A stretch of 64,000 nucleotides of DNA from Streptomyces triculaminicus (GCF_017349075.1 NZ_JAFMOF010000005.1:62001-126000); one strand, 5' to 3'. Shown: positions 43,774 through 52,451, counted from the first letter of the stretch. A program made the numbers and translations. Notes: generated from the letters alone by a model not told the origin.

Positions 43774-44834
43774 TTGATGGCCAACCATCCGGCGTAGAAG
43801 ATTCCGAGGCCGACGGCCACGCACAGACCCTGGATGATCCAGAAGCGGACCACCACAAGGACCTCGCTCCACCCCTTGAGTTCGAAGTGGTGCTGCAGCG
43901 GGGCCATCCGGAAGACGCGCTTCCCGGTGAGGCGGAAGGAACCGACCTGGATCACCACGGACATGGTGATCAGGACGAACAGGCCGCCCAGCAGCGCGAG
44001 CAGCAGCTCGGTGCGGGAGCAGATGGCCAGGCCCGCGAGCGCGCCGCCGAGGGCGAGCGAGCCGGTGTCACCCATGAAGATCTTGGCGGGCGAGGTGTTC
44101 CACCACAGGAAGCCGAAGCAGGAGCCCATCAGGGCCGAGGCGACGACGGCGAGGTCGAGCGGGTCGCGTACCTCGTAGCAGGAGGCGCCGGCGGTCAGCG
44201 GGTTGCCGCAGGACTGGCCGTGCTGCCAGGTGCCGATGAAGACGTACGCGCCGAAGACCATCACCGAGGCGCCGGTGGCCAGGCCGTCGAGGCCGTCGGT
44301 GAGGTTCACGCCGTTCGACATCGCGAGGATCATGAAGAGCGCCCAGATCACGAAGATCACCGGGCCGACGGTCCAGCCGAAGTCCTGGGTGAAGGACAGC
44401 CGCGTGGAGGCCGGGGTCTGGCCCCGGGTGTCGGCGAACTGCAGCGCGAGCACCGCGAAGGCGATGCCGACGATCAGCTGACCGGCCATCTTGGCCTTGG
44501 CTCGCAGGCCCAGGCTCCGCTGCTTGACGATCTTGATGTAGTCGTCGAGGAAGCCGACCAGGCCCATGCCGGCGGTCAGGAACAGCACCAGCAGACCCGA
44601 CGTCGTCGGCTCCCTGCTGGTGATCACCTTCGTCACGGCGTACGCGATGAGCGTCGCCAGGATGAAGGCGATGCCGCCCATGGTGGGCGTGCCCTTCTTG
44701 CCGGCGTGGCCGCGCGGGCCGTCGTCGCGGATGAACTGGCCGTAGCCCTTGCGGGCAAGGAACTTGATCAGCAGCGGGGTGCCGATGAGGGTCAGGAACA
44801 GACCGATGACACCCGCGAAGAGGATCTGGTTCAT
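43770..44834 (-). CDS. mraY: Phospho-MurNAc-pentapeptide transferase MraY
   Basis: 354 residues with ten membrane helices. Family motifs include GPRGHAGKKGTPTMGGIAF, VGFLDDYIKIVKQRSLGL with the Asp pair, SNGVNLTDGLDGLA, FMGDTGSLALGGAL, and PLQHHFELKGWSEVLVVVRF with the conserved His-rich loop. It makes lipid I from UDP-MurNAc-pentapeptide and undecaprenyl phosphate. The ATG at 44834 overlaps the murF stop by one base (TGATG), and its stop overlaps the murD start, so murF-mraY-murD are translationally coupled. Confidence 0.98.
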   Translation of the reverse strand: MNQILFAGVIGLFLTLIGTPLLIKFLARKGYGQFIRDDGPRGHAGKKGTPTMGGIAFILATLIAYAVTKVITSREPTTSGLLVLFLTAGMGLVGFLDDYIKIVKQRSLGLRAKAKMAGQLIVGIAFAVLALQFADTRGQTPASTRLSFTQDFGWTVGPVIFVIWALFMILAMSNGVNLTDGLDGLATGASVMVFGAYVFIGTWQHGQSCGNPLTAGASCYEVRDPLDLAVVASALMGSCFGFLWWNTSPAKIFMGDTGSLALGGALAGLAICSRTELLLALLGGLFVLITMSVVIQVGSFRLTGKRVFRMAPLQHHFELKGWSEVLVVVRFWIIQGLCVAVGLGIFYAGWLAIK

Positions 44835-46255
44835 CAGCCGGCGACCTCACCGTCGACGGCGAGCAGCTGCTCGGCCACCCGCTCCAGCCCCACCGACCTG
44901 GACGCCTTCACCAGTACGACGTCTCCCGGGCGCAGCTCGCTGCGCAACAGGTCGACCGCCGCCTGCGCGTCGGACACGTGCACCGACTCCTCACCCCACG
45001 AACCCTCGTTATAGGCGCCCATCCGCAGCCAGGCCGCTTCCCTGCCCCCGACTGCCACGAGCTTGCTGACGTTGAGCCGGACGGCGAGCCGCCCGACAGC
45101 GTCGTGCTCGGCGAGTGACTCCCCGCCCAGCTCGGCCATCTGACCGAGTACTGCCCACGTACGTCCGCCCCTAGCCCGGGCGGCTTCGCCCATCGCGACC
45201 AGCGCGCGCAGCGCCGCTCGCATGGAGTCGGGGTTCGCGTTGTAGGCGTCGTTGACGATCGTCACGCCGTCCGCGCGCTCGGTGACCTCCATGCGCCAGC
45301 GCGAGAGCTGGCCCGCGGCGGAGAGCGCCGAGGCGATCTCCTGGACGGGCATGCCCAGCTCATGGGCGACGGCGGCCGCGGCGAGCGCGTTCGACACGTG
45401 GTGCTCACCGTACAGCCGCATGGTCACGTCGGCGCACCCGGTGGGTGTGTGCAGCGTGAAGGAGGGCATTCCGACGCCGTCCAGGCGGACGTTCTCCGCG
45501 CGGACGTCGGCGTCGGCGGCCTCGCCGAACAGGACCGTACGGGCCTTGGTGCGCCCGCTCATGGCCCGCACCAGCGGGTCGTCGGCGTTGAGCACGGCGA
45601 CGCCGCCATCGGCCTCGGTGGGCAGCGCCTCGGCCAGCTCGCCCTTGGCCAGGGCGATCTGCTCGCGGCCGCCGAACTCGCCGATGTGGGCGGTGCCGAC
45701 GTTGAGGACCACGCCGATGCGCGGCGGGGTGAGCTCGGTGAGGTAGCGGATGTGGCCGATGCCGCGGGCGCCCATCTCCAGGACGAGGTGCCGGGTGTCC
45801 TCGGTGGCGCGCAGCGCGGTCAGCGGCAGGCCGATCTCGTTGTTGAGGGATCCGGGCGGCCACACGGTGGCGCCGATGCGCTCCAGGAGCTGCGCGATCA
45901 GGTCCTTGGTGCTGGTCTTGCCGGCCGAGCCGGTCAGCGCGACGACCGTGGTGCCGAGCCGCTCGACGACGGCGCGGGCCAGGGCGCCCAGCGCCCGCTC
46001 GACGTCGTCGACGACGATCGCGGGAACGCCCACGGGGCGGGCGGCCAGCACGGCCGTCGCGCCCGCGGCGACCGCGCGCTCGGCGAAGTCGTGGCCGTCG
46101 GCGTGTTCGCCGGTGAAGGCGGCGAACAGGCTGCCGGGCCGCACCTCACGGGAGTCGATCACGACGGGTCCGGTGACCCGGGCGGCCGGGTCCGGTATGT
46201 CGTGCTGCTGCCCGCCGACGATGGCGGTGATCTCGGCGAGGGACAGGGCGATCAC
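44834..46255 (-). CDS. murF: UDP-MurNAc-tripeptide--D-Ala-D-Ala ligase MurF
   Basis: 473 residues. It has SLAEITAIVGGQQHD at the start, DSREVRPGSLFAAFTGEHAD, the ATP loop VVALTGSAGKTSTKDLIAQL, LVLEMGARGIGHIRYLTELT (substrate), GVVLNVGTAHIGEFGG, LNADDPLV and VNDAYNANPDSMRAALRAL, all typical of MurF. The GTG at 46255 follows AGGAGG by 10 bases. The enzyme adds D-Ala-D-Ala to UDP-MurNAc-tripeptide. It starts 65 bases after the murE stop. It is full length. Confidence 0.97.
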   Translation of the reverse strand: MIALSLAEITAIVGGQQHDIPDPAARVTGPVVIDSREVRPGSLFAAFTGEHADGHDFAERAVAAGATAVLAARPVGVPAIVVDDVERALGALARAVVERLGTTVVALTGSAGKTSTKDLIAQLLERIGATVWPPGSLNNEIGLPLTALRATEDTRHLVLEMGARGIGHIRYLTELTPPRIGVVLNVGTAHIGEFGGREQIALAKGELAEALPTEADGGVAVLNADDPLVRAMSGRTKARTVLFGEAADADVRAENVRLDGVGMPSFTLHTPTGCADVTMRLYGEHHVSNALAAAAVAHELGMPVQEIASALSAAGQLSRWRMEVTERADGVTIVNDAYNANPDSMRAALRALVAMGEAARARGGRTWAVLGQMAELGGESLAEHDAVGRLAVRLNVSKLVAVGGREAAWLRMGAYNEGSWGEESVHVSDAQAAVDLLRSELRPGDVVLVKASRSVGLERVAEQLLAVDGEVAG

Positions 46256-46320
46256 CGAAGGTCACCTCCTGCCGCTGGGGAGGGCTGCCGGGGGGAGGGT
46301 TGTGCGCGCATGGCGGTCTG

Positions 46321-48021
46321 TCATCCCTGGTCGTTCCGGTGCTTGGACGGCACACGCAGCCGCTCGGCCTCGATGGCCTCGCGCAGCACCTGGCGGTCGT
46401 CGAAGGGGCGTACCACTCCGGCGATGTCCTGGCCCTGCTCGTGGCCCTTGCCCAGGACCAGGACGGTGTCGCCGGGCTCGGCGCGGGCGACGGCGGCGGC
46501 GATGGCGGCGGCACGCTCCTCCAGCAGGAGGACCGTGCCGCGCTCGGCGGCGGGCACCTCGGCGGCGCCCGCGAGCATGGTGGCGAGGATCGCGAGCGGG
46601 TCCTCGGAGCGGGGGTTGTCGGAGGTCAGTACGGCCGTGTCGGCGCCGCGGGCCAGCGCGGCACCCATGGGGGCGCGCTTGGTGGTGTCGCGGTCGCCGC
46701 CGCAGCCGAGGACGGCGTGGATGCGGCCGGTGCCGACCGCGCGCAGGGCGCGGAGAACCGATTCGACGGCGTCCGTCTTGTGGGCGTAGTCGACCACCGC
46801 CAGGTAGGGCTGGCCGGCGTCGACGCGCTCGAGCCGGCCGGGCACGCCGGGGACGGCCGCGACGCCGTCGGCGGCGGCCTGCGGGTCGGCACCCGCGGCG
46901 ACCAGGGCGACGATGGCGGCGAGCGCGTTGGCCACGTTGAAGGGGCCGGCGAGCGGCGCCCTGGCGGTCGCGGACCGGCCTTCGGGGCCCAGCACCGTGA
47001 AGGTCGAGTCGAACGGGCCGATCTCCACGTCCACCGCGCGCCAGTCGGCGTCCTCGCGGCCCTCGGCGGAGAAGGTGATCACCGGGACCTCGGACTCGCC
47101 GCGGGCGAGCCGGCGGCCGTACTCGTCGTCGGCGTTCACCACGCCCAGGCGGCTGCGCTCCTTGGTGAACAGCTCCGCCTTCGCGGCGAAGTAGTCCTCC
47201 ATGCCCGAGTGGAACTCCATGTGCTCGGGGCTGAGGTTGTTGAAGACGGCGACGTCGAAGACGCAGCCGTCGACGCGGCCGAGCCGCAGGGCGTGGCTGG
47301 AGACCTCCATGGCGACCGAGCGCACGCCGCGCTCGCGCATCACGGCGAACAGCGCCTGCAGGTCCGTGGCCTCGGGGGTGGTGCGCTCCGACTTGATCCG
47401 CTCGTCGCCGATGCGGGACTCCACCGTGCCGATCAGGCCCGTGGGCCCGGCCAGGGCCCGCAGGCCGCCCTCGATGAGGTAGGCGGTGGTGGTCTTGCCG
47501 GAGGTGCCGGTGATGCCGATCTGGAGCAGATCGCCGCCGGGCCGGCCGTAGATCGTGGCGGCCAGGGCGCCCATCCGGCCGCGCGGGTCGTCCACGCTCA
47601 GGACGGGCAGCCCGGTGGCGGCGGCGCGCTCGGCGCCCGCCGGGTCGGTGAGCACGGCGGCGGCGCCGCGCTCCGCGGCCTGGGCCGCGAAGTCGGCGCC
47701 GTGGAAGCGGGCGCCCGGCAGGGCGGCGTAGACGTCGCCGGGGCGGACGGCCCGCGAGTCGTGGGTGATGCCGGTGACTCGGACCTCGGGCGCGCCCTGG
47801 GGCGCGGGGATGCCCAGCTGACCGGCCAGCTCCGTGAGGGGCACGGGACCGACGCGGGTGGGGCGGGGCGCTCCCGGGTGCGCGGCGGGGGCGTCCTGGG
47901 AGGTGGCGTGGGACTGATCAGCGTGGGGCACGGCGGTGAGCGTACCGGGCGTACCCGCCTCGTCGCGAAGCGAGGGGCCCGCCGGGTCGCGGTTCCTCGG
48001 ATCGGGAGTGATCGTCGTCAC
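46321..48021 (-). CDS. murE: UDP-MurNAc-L-alanyl-D-glutamate--diaminopimelate ligase MurE
   Basis: 566 residues, about 60-70 longer than E. coli MurE because of a disordered N-terminus rich in Asp, Pro and Ala. Mur ligase landmarks are THDSRAVRPGDVYAALPG, IGITGTSGKTTTAYLIEGGL, TVESRIGDERI, MEVSSHALRLGRVDG, NNLSPEHMEFHSGMEDY and VLGCGGDRDTTKRAPMG. The motif TSDNPRSEDP contains DNPR, which in MurE specifies a diaminopimelate substrate rather than lysine. In Streptomyces the amino acid is LL-diaminopimelate; the sequence alone does not separate LL from meso. The GTG at 48021 is used. It follows ftsI by 12 bases. Confidence 0.96.
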   Translation of the reverse strand: MTTITPDPRNRDPAGPSLRDEAGTPGTLTAVPHADQSHATSQDAPAAHPGAPRPTRVGPVPLTELAGQLGIPAPQGAPEVRVTGITHDSRAVRPGDVYAALPGARFHGADFAAQAAERGAAAVLTDPAGAERAAATGLPVLSVDDPRGRMGALAATIYGRPGGDLLQIGITGTSGKTTTAYLIEGGLRALAGPTGLIGTVESRIGDERIKSERTTPEATDLQALFAVMRERGVRSVAMEVSSHALRLGRVDGCVFDVAVFNNLSPEHMEFHSGMEDYFAAKAELFTKERSRLGVVNADDEYGRRLARGESEVPVITFSAEGREDADWRAVDVEIGPFDSTFTVLGPEGRSATARAPLAGPFNVANALAAIVALVAAGADPQAAADGVAAVPGVPGRLERVDAGQPYLAVVDYAHKTDAVESVLRALRAVGTGRIHAVLGCGGDRDTTKRAPMGAALARGADTAVLTSDNPRSEDPLAILATMLAGAAEVPAAERGTVLLLEERAAAIAAAVARAEPGDTVLVLGKGHEQGQDIAGVVRPFDDRQVLREAIEAERLRVPSKHRNDQG

Positions 48022-48033
48022 GGCGGACCCGGC

Positions 48034-49935
48034 TCACTCGTAGCTCACCGGCAGCCGGGGCGGCTGCGAGCCCGACGGCGGCACCTGGAGGGTCTTCAGG
48101 GCGAACTCCATGACCTGCTTGAAGACCGGTCCGCAGATCTGGCCGCCGAAGTAGCTGCCCCGGGTGGGGTTCTGGATGGCGCAGTAGACCGTGATCCGGG
48201 GCTGGTCGGCGGGGGCGAAGCCGGCGAAGGAGGCGGTGTAGCCGTGGTAGCGGCCGGTCTGCGGGTCCACCCGGTTGGAGGTGCCGGTCTTGCCGGCCAC
48301 CCGGTAGCCGGGGATCTTCGCCTTGGTGCCGGTGCCCTCCTGGTCGTCGACGACCGACTCCAGCATCTCGGTGAGCTGCCGGGCGGTCTTCTGGCTGATC
48401 ACCCGGGTGCGCGGCGGGGTGGGCGCGGCGGCGAAGTGGCCGTCGGGGCCCTTGGTGCCGCGCACCAGCGAGGGCTGTACGCGCTCGCCGCCGGCGGCGA
48501 TGGTGGAGTACACGGACGCGGCCTGGACGGCGTTGAGGGACAGGCCCTGGCCGAAGGGGATGGTGTACGGCCGCGAGGACTTCCACTCCTGCGGCTTGGC
48601 GAGGATGCCGGGGGTCTCGCCGGGGAAGCCGAGGCCGCTGGGGCGGCCGATGCCGAACTTCCGCAGGTAGGTGTAGAGGACCTCGTTGGCCTGCCGGCGG
48701 CTCTTGCCGAGCTGCTCGCTGGCCAGGATCGTGCCGATGTTGCTGGATTTGGCGAGCACGCCGTTGAGGGTGAGGTGCCAGGTGGGGTGGTCGACGTCGT
48801 CGGCGAACGAGCGGTCGGCGCGCGGCAGCCGGTTGGGCACCTCGACGCGGGTGGAGGGCGTGGCCACGCCCTCCTCGAGGACGGCGGCCATGGTCATGAC
48901 CTTGCTGACGCTGCCGGGCTCGTAGGCGTCCTGGAGGGCGAAGTTGCCCATGGCGGAACCGTCGGCCCGGGCGAGCTCGTTGGGGTTGTAGCCGGGGGCG
49001 TTGGCCATGGAGAGGATCTCGCCGCTGCGGGTGTCCTGGACGACGACGTAGCCGCGGTCGGCGCCGGACTGCTCCACCTGGCGGGCGATGGCGTTCTGCG
49101 CGGCCCACTGGATGTCGCGGTCGATGGTCAGCTCGACGTCGGAGCCGGGCACCGCGGCCTGTTCCTTGACGTCCCCGGTGGGCACCTGGCGGCCGCCGGA
49201 CTGGGCGTAGACGCGCTTGCCCTCCTTCCCCGCCAGCTGCTTGTTCAGCTGGGCCTCCAGGCCGCCGCCGCCCTGGCCGTCGGCGCTGACGAAGCCCAGC
49301 AGCCCGGCGGCGAGCTCGCCGTTGGGGTAGACGCGCTTGCTGTGGGACTCGCGGTTGACGCCCGCGAGGACATTCGCCCCCTGCTTGCGGGCCGCCTTGT
49401 CGGCCTGGGCCTTCTTCAGCTCAGTGATCTTCTTCCAGACCTGGGGGGTCTGCCGGCGGGCGAGCACCACGTACTTCGACTTGGGGTTCGCGGTGAGCTT
49501 CTGCTCCAGCGTCTCGACCGGCTCCCGCAGCACCGGGGAGAGCAGCTCGGCGGCCTGCCGGGCGGCCCCCTGGGCCTTGATCCGCTCGGGGGTGAGCAGG
49601 TCGGGGGCGGCGGTGATGTCGTAGGCGTCGACGGTGGTCGCCAGGTCGATGCCGGACCGGTCGGTGATGGCGCCGCGCTCGGCGGCCAGGGTGACGGGGA
49701 TGTAGCGGTTGAGGTTGGCGCGGGCCGCGTAGGCGTCGGCGTCGACGGCCTGCACCTGCAGCAGCCGGACGGTGAAGACCAGCAGGACCAGGGTGAGGCC
49801 CACGCCGATCAGGCGCAGCCGGGGCCGGGGGCTGCCGAGCCTGAGGGTCTGCGACCCCGGGCGGGGGCGTACGGGCCGCGCGACGGGGCGCGCGGGGCCC
49901 GGTACCGGGCGGCGGGGCTGCCTGGGCGCCGTCAC
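48034..49935 (-). CDS. ftsI: Septal penicillin-binding protein FtsI (class B PBP)
   Basis: 633 residues. A basic Pro/Arg-rich cytoplasmic tail of about 40 residues precedes one helix (RLIGVGLTLVLLVFTVRLLQ), the pedestal (RYIPVTLAAERGAITDRSGI), and the transpeptidase domain. Catalytic motifs are SVSK (Ser342) in EPGSVSKVMT, SSN at 397-399, and KTGTS at 549-553. It cross-links septal peptidoglycan with FtsW. The GTG start at 49935 lies just after the longest reading of ftsL; there is a weak GAGGT upstream. It is full length. Confidence 0.96.
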   Translation of the reverse strand: MTAPRQPRRPVPGPARPVARPVRPRPGSQTLRLGSPRPRLRLIGVGLTLVLLVFTVRLLQVQAVDADAYAARANLNRYIPVTLAAERGAITDRSGIDLATTVDAYDITAAPDLLTPERIKAQGAARQAAELLSPVLREPVETLEQKLTANPKSKYVVLARRQTPQVWKKITELKKAQADKAARKQGANVLAGVNRESHSKRVYPNGELAAGLLGFVSADGQGGGGLEAQLNKQLAGKEGKRVYAQSGGRQVPTGDVKEQAAVPGSDVELTIDRDIQWAAQNAIARQVEQSGADRGYVVVQDTRSGEILSMANAPGYNPNELARADGSAMGNFALQDAYEPGSVSKVMTMAAVLEEGVATPSTRVEVPNRLPRADRSFADDVDHPTWHLTLNGVLAKSSNIGTILASEQLGKSRRQANEVLYTYLRKFGIGRPSGLGFPGETPGILAKPQEWKSSRPYTIPFGQGLSLNAVQAASVYSTIAAGGERVQPSLVRGTKGPDGHFAAAPTPPRTRVISQKTARQLTEMLESVVDDQEGTGTKAKIPGYRVAGKTGTSNRVDPQTGRYHGYTASFAGFAPADQPRITVYCAIQNPTRGSYFGGQICGPVFKQVMEFALKTLQVPPSGSQPPRLPVSYE

Positions 49936-49939
49936 GACC

Positions 49940-50575
49940 TCACCTACCTGACCTGTTCGGGGTGCCCGGCCGCGGGGACCGGGGGAGGGCCGGGACGGGG
50001 GCGCCGGAGCGCGGGTGGCGGCGGGGTCCGCGGGGGCCGGGGGCCCTACGACCGCCGGGGGACGGGCACGGGCGGGACGGCGGCGGGCGGCGGAGCGGCC
50101 GGCGAGGGGGCCACGGCGGCCGGCGGCCTGCCGGGGCGGGCGCGGCGGCGGGCGCGGCGTCCGGGGCGCGCGGCGGCTCGGCGGGGGCGACGTAGGAGGC
50201 CGCGTCGGCCGAGGGGTCCGAGCCGGCGGGGGCGGGGACGCCGCTGACGGTGCCGTCGGGGTTGAGGAAGGCGGGGCTGCCGCCGGGGATCATGCCCAGG
50301 TCGCGGGCGCGGCGCTCGAGCGCGTCGGGGGCGGCGAGCCGGTCGACGTCCTGCTGCAGCGCCTGCTGCTCGTCGGTCAGCTCCGTGGTCTTGCGCTGCA
50401 GCCTGCTGAGCTCGAAGGACCCCTGGTTGAGGGAGGAGTTCAGCAGCAGCAGCGAGATCAGCCCGGAGCCCAGCAGCACCACGACCAGCAGGACGAAGGG
50501 GGTGCGGCGGGCGCCCACGGCCCCGGCGGGAAGCAGCCGGGCGAGCCGGCTGCCCCGGCGGGCGGCCGGGGTCAC
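49940..50575 (-). CDS. ftsL: Septum formation initiator/cell division protein FtsL (3' part possibly frameshifted)
   Basis: As read, 211 residues. A short basic tail and one helix (TPFVLLVVVLLGSGLISLLLL) are followed by the leucine-zipper-like coiled coil LSRLQRKTTELTDEQQALQQ and DVDRLAAPDALERRARDLG, and then the motif MIPGGSPAFLNPDG, typical of actinobacterial FtsL. From about 50125 the frame gives an Arg/Pro-rich sequence up to 49940. If one base were restored there, it would read PAAVAPSPAAPPPAAVPPVP and stop with a TAG near 50049, at about 180 residues. The last segment is uncertain. The GTG at 50575 overlaps the rsmH stop by 4 bases. FtsL links FtsQ with FtsW/FtsI. Confidence 0.85.
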   Translation of the reverse strand: MTPAARRGSRLARLLPAGAVGARRTPFVLLVVVLLGSGLISLLLLNSSLNQGSFELSRLQRKTTELTDEQQALQQDVDRLAAPDALERRARDLGMIPGGSPAFLNPDGTVSGVPAPAGSDPSADAASYVAPAEPPRAPDAAPAAAPAPAGRRPPWPPRRPLRRPPPSRPCPSPGGRRAPGPRGPRRHPRSGAPVPALPRSPRPGTPNRSGR

Positions 50576-51531
50576 AAGATGTCCTCGCGGATGCGTTCGG
50601 CGCCGCGCAGGCGGGCCGGGGCGGCTCGCCTGTTCTCGGCGATCTCCTCCTCGGTGGGCAGCTCGGCGCCGCGCGTGAGCAGCTTCAGCCGGGGCTGGTA
50701 GCGCTCGGGCACGACCGGCAGCCCGGGCGGTGCCGTGGTGGCGGCACCGGCCGCGAAGACGCCCTTGACGATGCGGTCCTCGAGCGACTGGTACGACAGG
50801 ACGGCGATCCGGCCGCCGACCGCCAGGGCCGCGACCGCGGCGGGGATGGCCGCCTCCACGGAGGCCAGCTCCGCGTTGACCTCGATGCGCAGGGCCTGGA
50901 AGGTGCGCTTGGCGGGGTTGCCGCCGGTGCGCTTGGCGGCCTGCGGCAGGGCGTCGCGGATCAGCTCGACGAGCCGGGCGCTGTTGCTGAAGGGCTCCTT
51001 CTCGCGCTCGCGGACGACGGCCGAGACGATCCGCTTGGCCTGCTTCTCCTCGCCGTAGGCGCGCAGGATGCGCACCAGCTCGCCCGGCGGGTAGGTGTTG
51101 AGGACCTCGGCGGCGCTGATGCCGGTGGTCTGGTCCATGCGCATGTCCAGCGGCGCGTCCTGGGCGTAGGCGAAGCCGCGGTCGGCCTCGTCGAGCTGCA
51201 TGGAGGACACGCCGAGGTCGAAGAGGACGCCCTGCACGCTCGGGATGCCGAGCCGCTCGAGCACCTCGGGCAGCTCGTGGTAGACCGCCCGCACCAGCGT
51301 GGCGCGCTCGCCGAACGGGGCGAGCCGCTCGCCGGCGAGCTTCAGGGCGGTGGGGTCGCGGTCGAGGGCGACGAGCCGGACCTCGGGGAACGCCTTGAGC
51401 AGCGCCTCGCTGTGCCCGCCGGCGCCCAGCGTGCAGTCGACGACGACGGCGCCGGGCTCGGTGAGAGCGGGAGCGAGCATGTCCAGGCAGCGCTGGAGCA
51501 TGACGGGGACGTGTCGCACGTTGCTGCTCAT
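50572..51531 (-). CDS. rsmH: 16S rRNA (cytosine-N4)-methyltransferase RsmH
   Basis: 319 residues, first gene of the dcw run. RsmH methylates N4 of C1402 of 16S rRNA. Motifs: HVPVMLQRCLDML at the N-terminus, VVDCTLGAGGHSEALL (SAM motif I), LVALDRDPTAL, GVLFDLGVSSMQLDEADRGF, DMRMDQTTGISAAEVLNTY, KRTFQALRIEVNAEL and SYQSLEDRIVK. ATG 51531 gives MSSNVRHVPVM; the ORF continues to 51774 upstream but that stretch has no conserved sequence and includes the promoter region. A GAAGGG sequence lies 4-9 bases upstream of the ATG. Confidence 0.96.
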   Translation of the reverse strand: MSSNVRHVPVMLQRCLDMLAPALTEPGAVVVDCTLGAGGHSEALLKAFPEVRLVALDRDPTALKLAGERLAPFGERATLVRAVYHELPEVLERLGIPSVQGVLFDLGVSSMQLDEADRGFAYAQDAPLDMRMDQTTGISAAEVLNTYPPGELVRILRAYGEEKQAKRIVSAVVREREKEPFSNSARLVELIRDALPQAAKRTGGNPAKRTFQALRIEVNAELASVEAAIPAAVAALAVGGRIAVLSYQSLEDRIVKGVFAAGAATTAPPGLPVVPERYQPRLKLLTRGAELPTEEEIAENRRAAPARLRGAERIREDIL

Positions 51532-51837
51532 GCGCCCTTCTGAGAGTCCGGGGAGGAGGCCCCGCGCGCGCCGGACGCACGCACCACCGGGTCCCCGCCC
51601 GCTCGAAGGGGAAGCGGCCGCTTCGGCACCGGGAAGACGGGGCCGGGCGACCGGGAGCGGGAGGAGGCCGAGAGGCACGTACGCACCGCGCGCACATGGG
51701 TTTTTCTTCGGTTCCAAGGGGAGCGTCACGCCTCCCACTTCGCGCCACTTTAGTCCACTCGTCCCCTCGGTCAACCAACCGCCAGGCGCGTCACTCCGCG
51801 CGTGCGCCGCGGCCGGTCGGCGACTACCTTCATCCCT
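51532..51837. promoter_or_regulatory. 306-base divergent region between rsmH and the carbonic anhydrase gene
   Basis: It holds no gene: mraZ, which precedes rsmH in many bacteria, is not here and would not fit. On the minus strand TTGACC (complement of 51769-51774) and TAAAGT (complement of 51747-51752) with a 16-base spacer form a candidate dcw promoter. A leader of about 200 bases follows, to the ATG at 51531. Toward the plus strand TACCTT (51825-51830) lies 7 bases before the carbonic anhydrase ATG and may drive a leaderless transcript. Confidence 0.6.
51735..51760 (-). promoter_or_regulatory. Three AGTGG direct repeats at 10-bp spacing, MraZ-operator-like
   Basis: On the minus strand the sequence reads GAGTGGACTA then AAGTGGCGCG then AAGTGG. 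The GTGG core recurs at 51755-51758, 51745-51748 and 51735-51738, exactly 10 bases apart. MraZ proteins bind direct repeats of a GTGGG/AAGTG-like core one helical turn apart in front of the mraZ-rsmH operon. The middle repeat overlaps the proposed -10. No mraZ gene is present in the window. Confidence 0.55.
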
Positions 51838-52392
51838 ATGCCGATATCAGCGCCCCAGCCGCAAAAGCCCAGCTCCGACGCCGAGCGCGCCGAACCCACG
51901 GTTACCGACCATCTGGTCGACGCCAACGCGAAGTACGCCTCCTCCTTCCGCGACCCGGGCATGGACGCCCGGCCGGTGCTCAAGGTCGCGATCGTGGCCT
52001 GTATGGACGCCCGCCTGGACCTCCACGCGGCGCTCGGCCTGGAGCTGGGCGACTGCCACACCATCCGCAACGCGGGCGGCGTGGTCACCGACGACATCAT
52101 CCGCTCGCTCACCATCAGCCAGCGCGCCCTGGGCACCCGCTCGGTCGTGCTGATCCACCACACCGGCTGCGGCCTGCTGAACCTCACCGAGGACTTCCGG
52201 CACGAGATCGAGGCCGAGGTCGGCCAGCGGCCGGCCTGGGCGGTCGAGGCGTTCAAGGACCTCGACCAGGACGTGCGCCAGTCCATGCAGCGCGTGCGGA
52301 CGTCTCCCTTCCTGCCGCACCGCGACGATGTGCGCGGCTTCGTCTTCGACGTCACCACCGGCCGGCTGCGCGAGATCGACCCCCGGCCCTGA
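51838..52392 (+). CDS. Beta-carbonic anhydrase
   Basis: 184 residues. Zinc ligands are Cys55 in VAIVACMDARLDL, with the Asp57-Arg59 dyad, and His108 and Cys111 in LIHHTGCGLLNLT, the C-D-R...HxxC pattern of beta carbonic anhydrases. DCHTIRNAGGVVTDDIIRSL and VRGFVFDVTTGRLREI are also family typical. It interconverts CO2 and bicarbonate in the cytoplasm. The ATG at 51838 is preceded by TACCTT 7 bases upstream and no ribosome site, so the mRNA is probably leaderless; an in-frame ATG at 51802 would precede the -10. It is divergent from the dcw cluster. Confidence 0.92.
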   Translation: MPISAPQPQKPSSDAERAEPTVTDHLVDANAKYASSFRDPGMDARPVLKVAIVACMDARLDLHAALGLELGDCHTIRNAGGVVTDDIIRSLTISQRALGTRSVVLIHHTGCGLLNLTEDFRHEIEAEVGQRPAWAVEAFKDLDQDVRQSMQRVRTSPFLPHRDDVRGFVFDVTTGRLREIDPRP

Positions 52393-52442
52393 GCCCGGGG
52401 GGGCACCGTCGCGGCGGCCGGAATCCCCGGCCGGGTCGCGAG

Positions 52443-52451
52443 TTATCCACA
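52443..52451 (+). promoter_or_regulatory. Isolated perfect DnaA box
   Basis: TTATCCACA is the full 9-base DnaA consensus. It lies in the 198-base gap before the MoxR gene, 51 bases after the carbonic anhydrase stop. I saw no second copy nearby, so it is not an origin; it may be a transcriptional or DnaA-titration site, or chance. TAGGAC at about 52490 could be a -10 for the MoxR gene. Confidence 0.6.
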
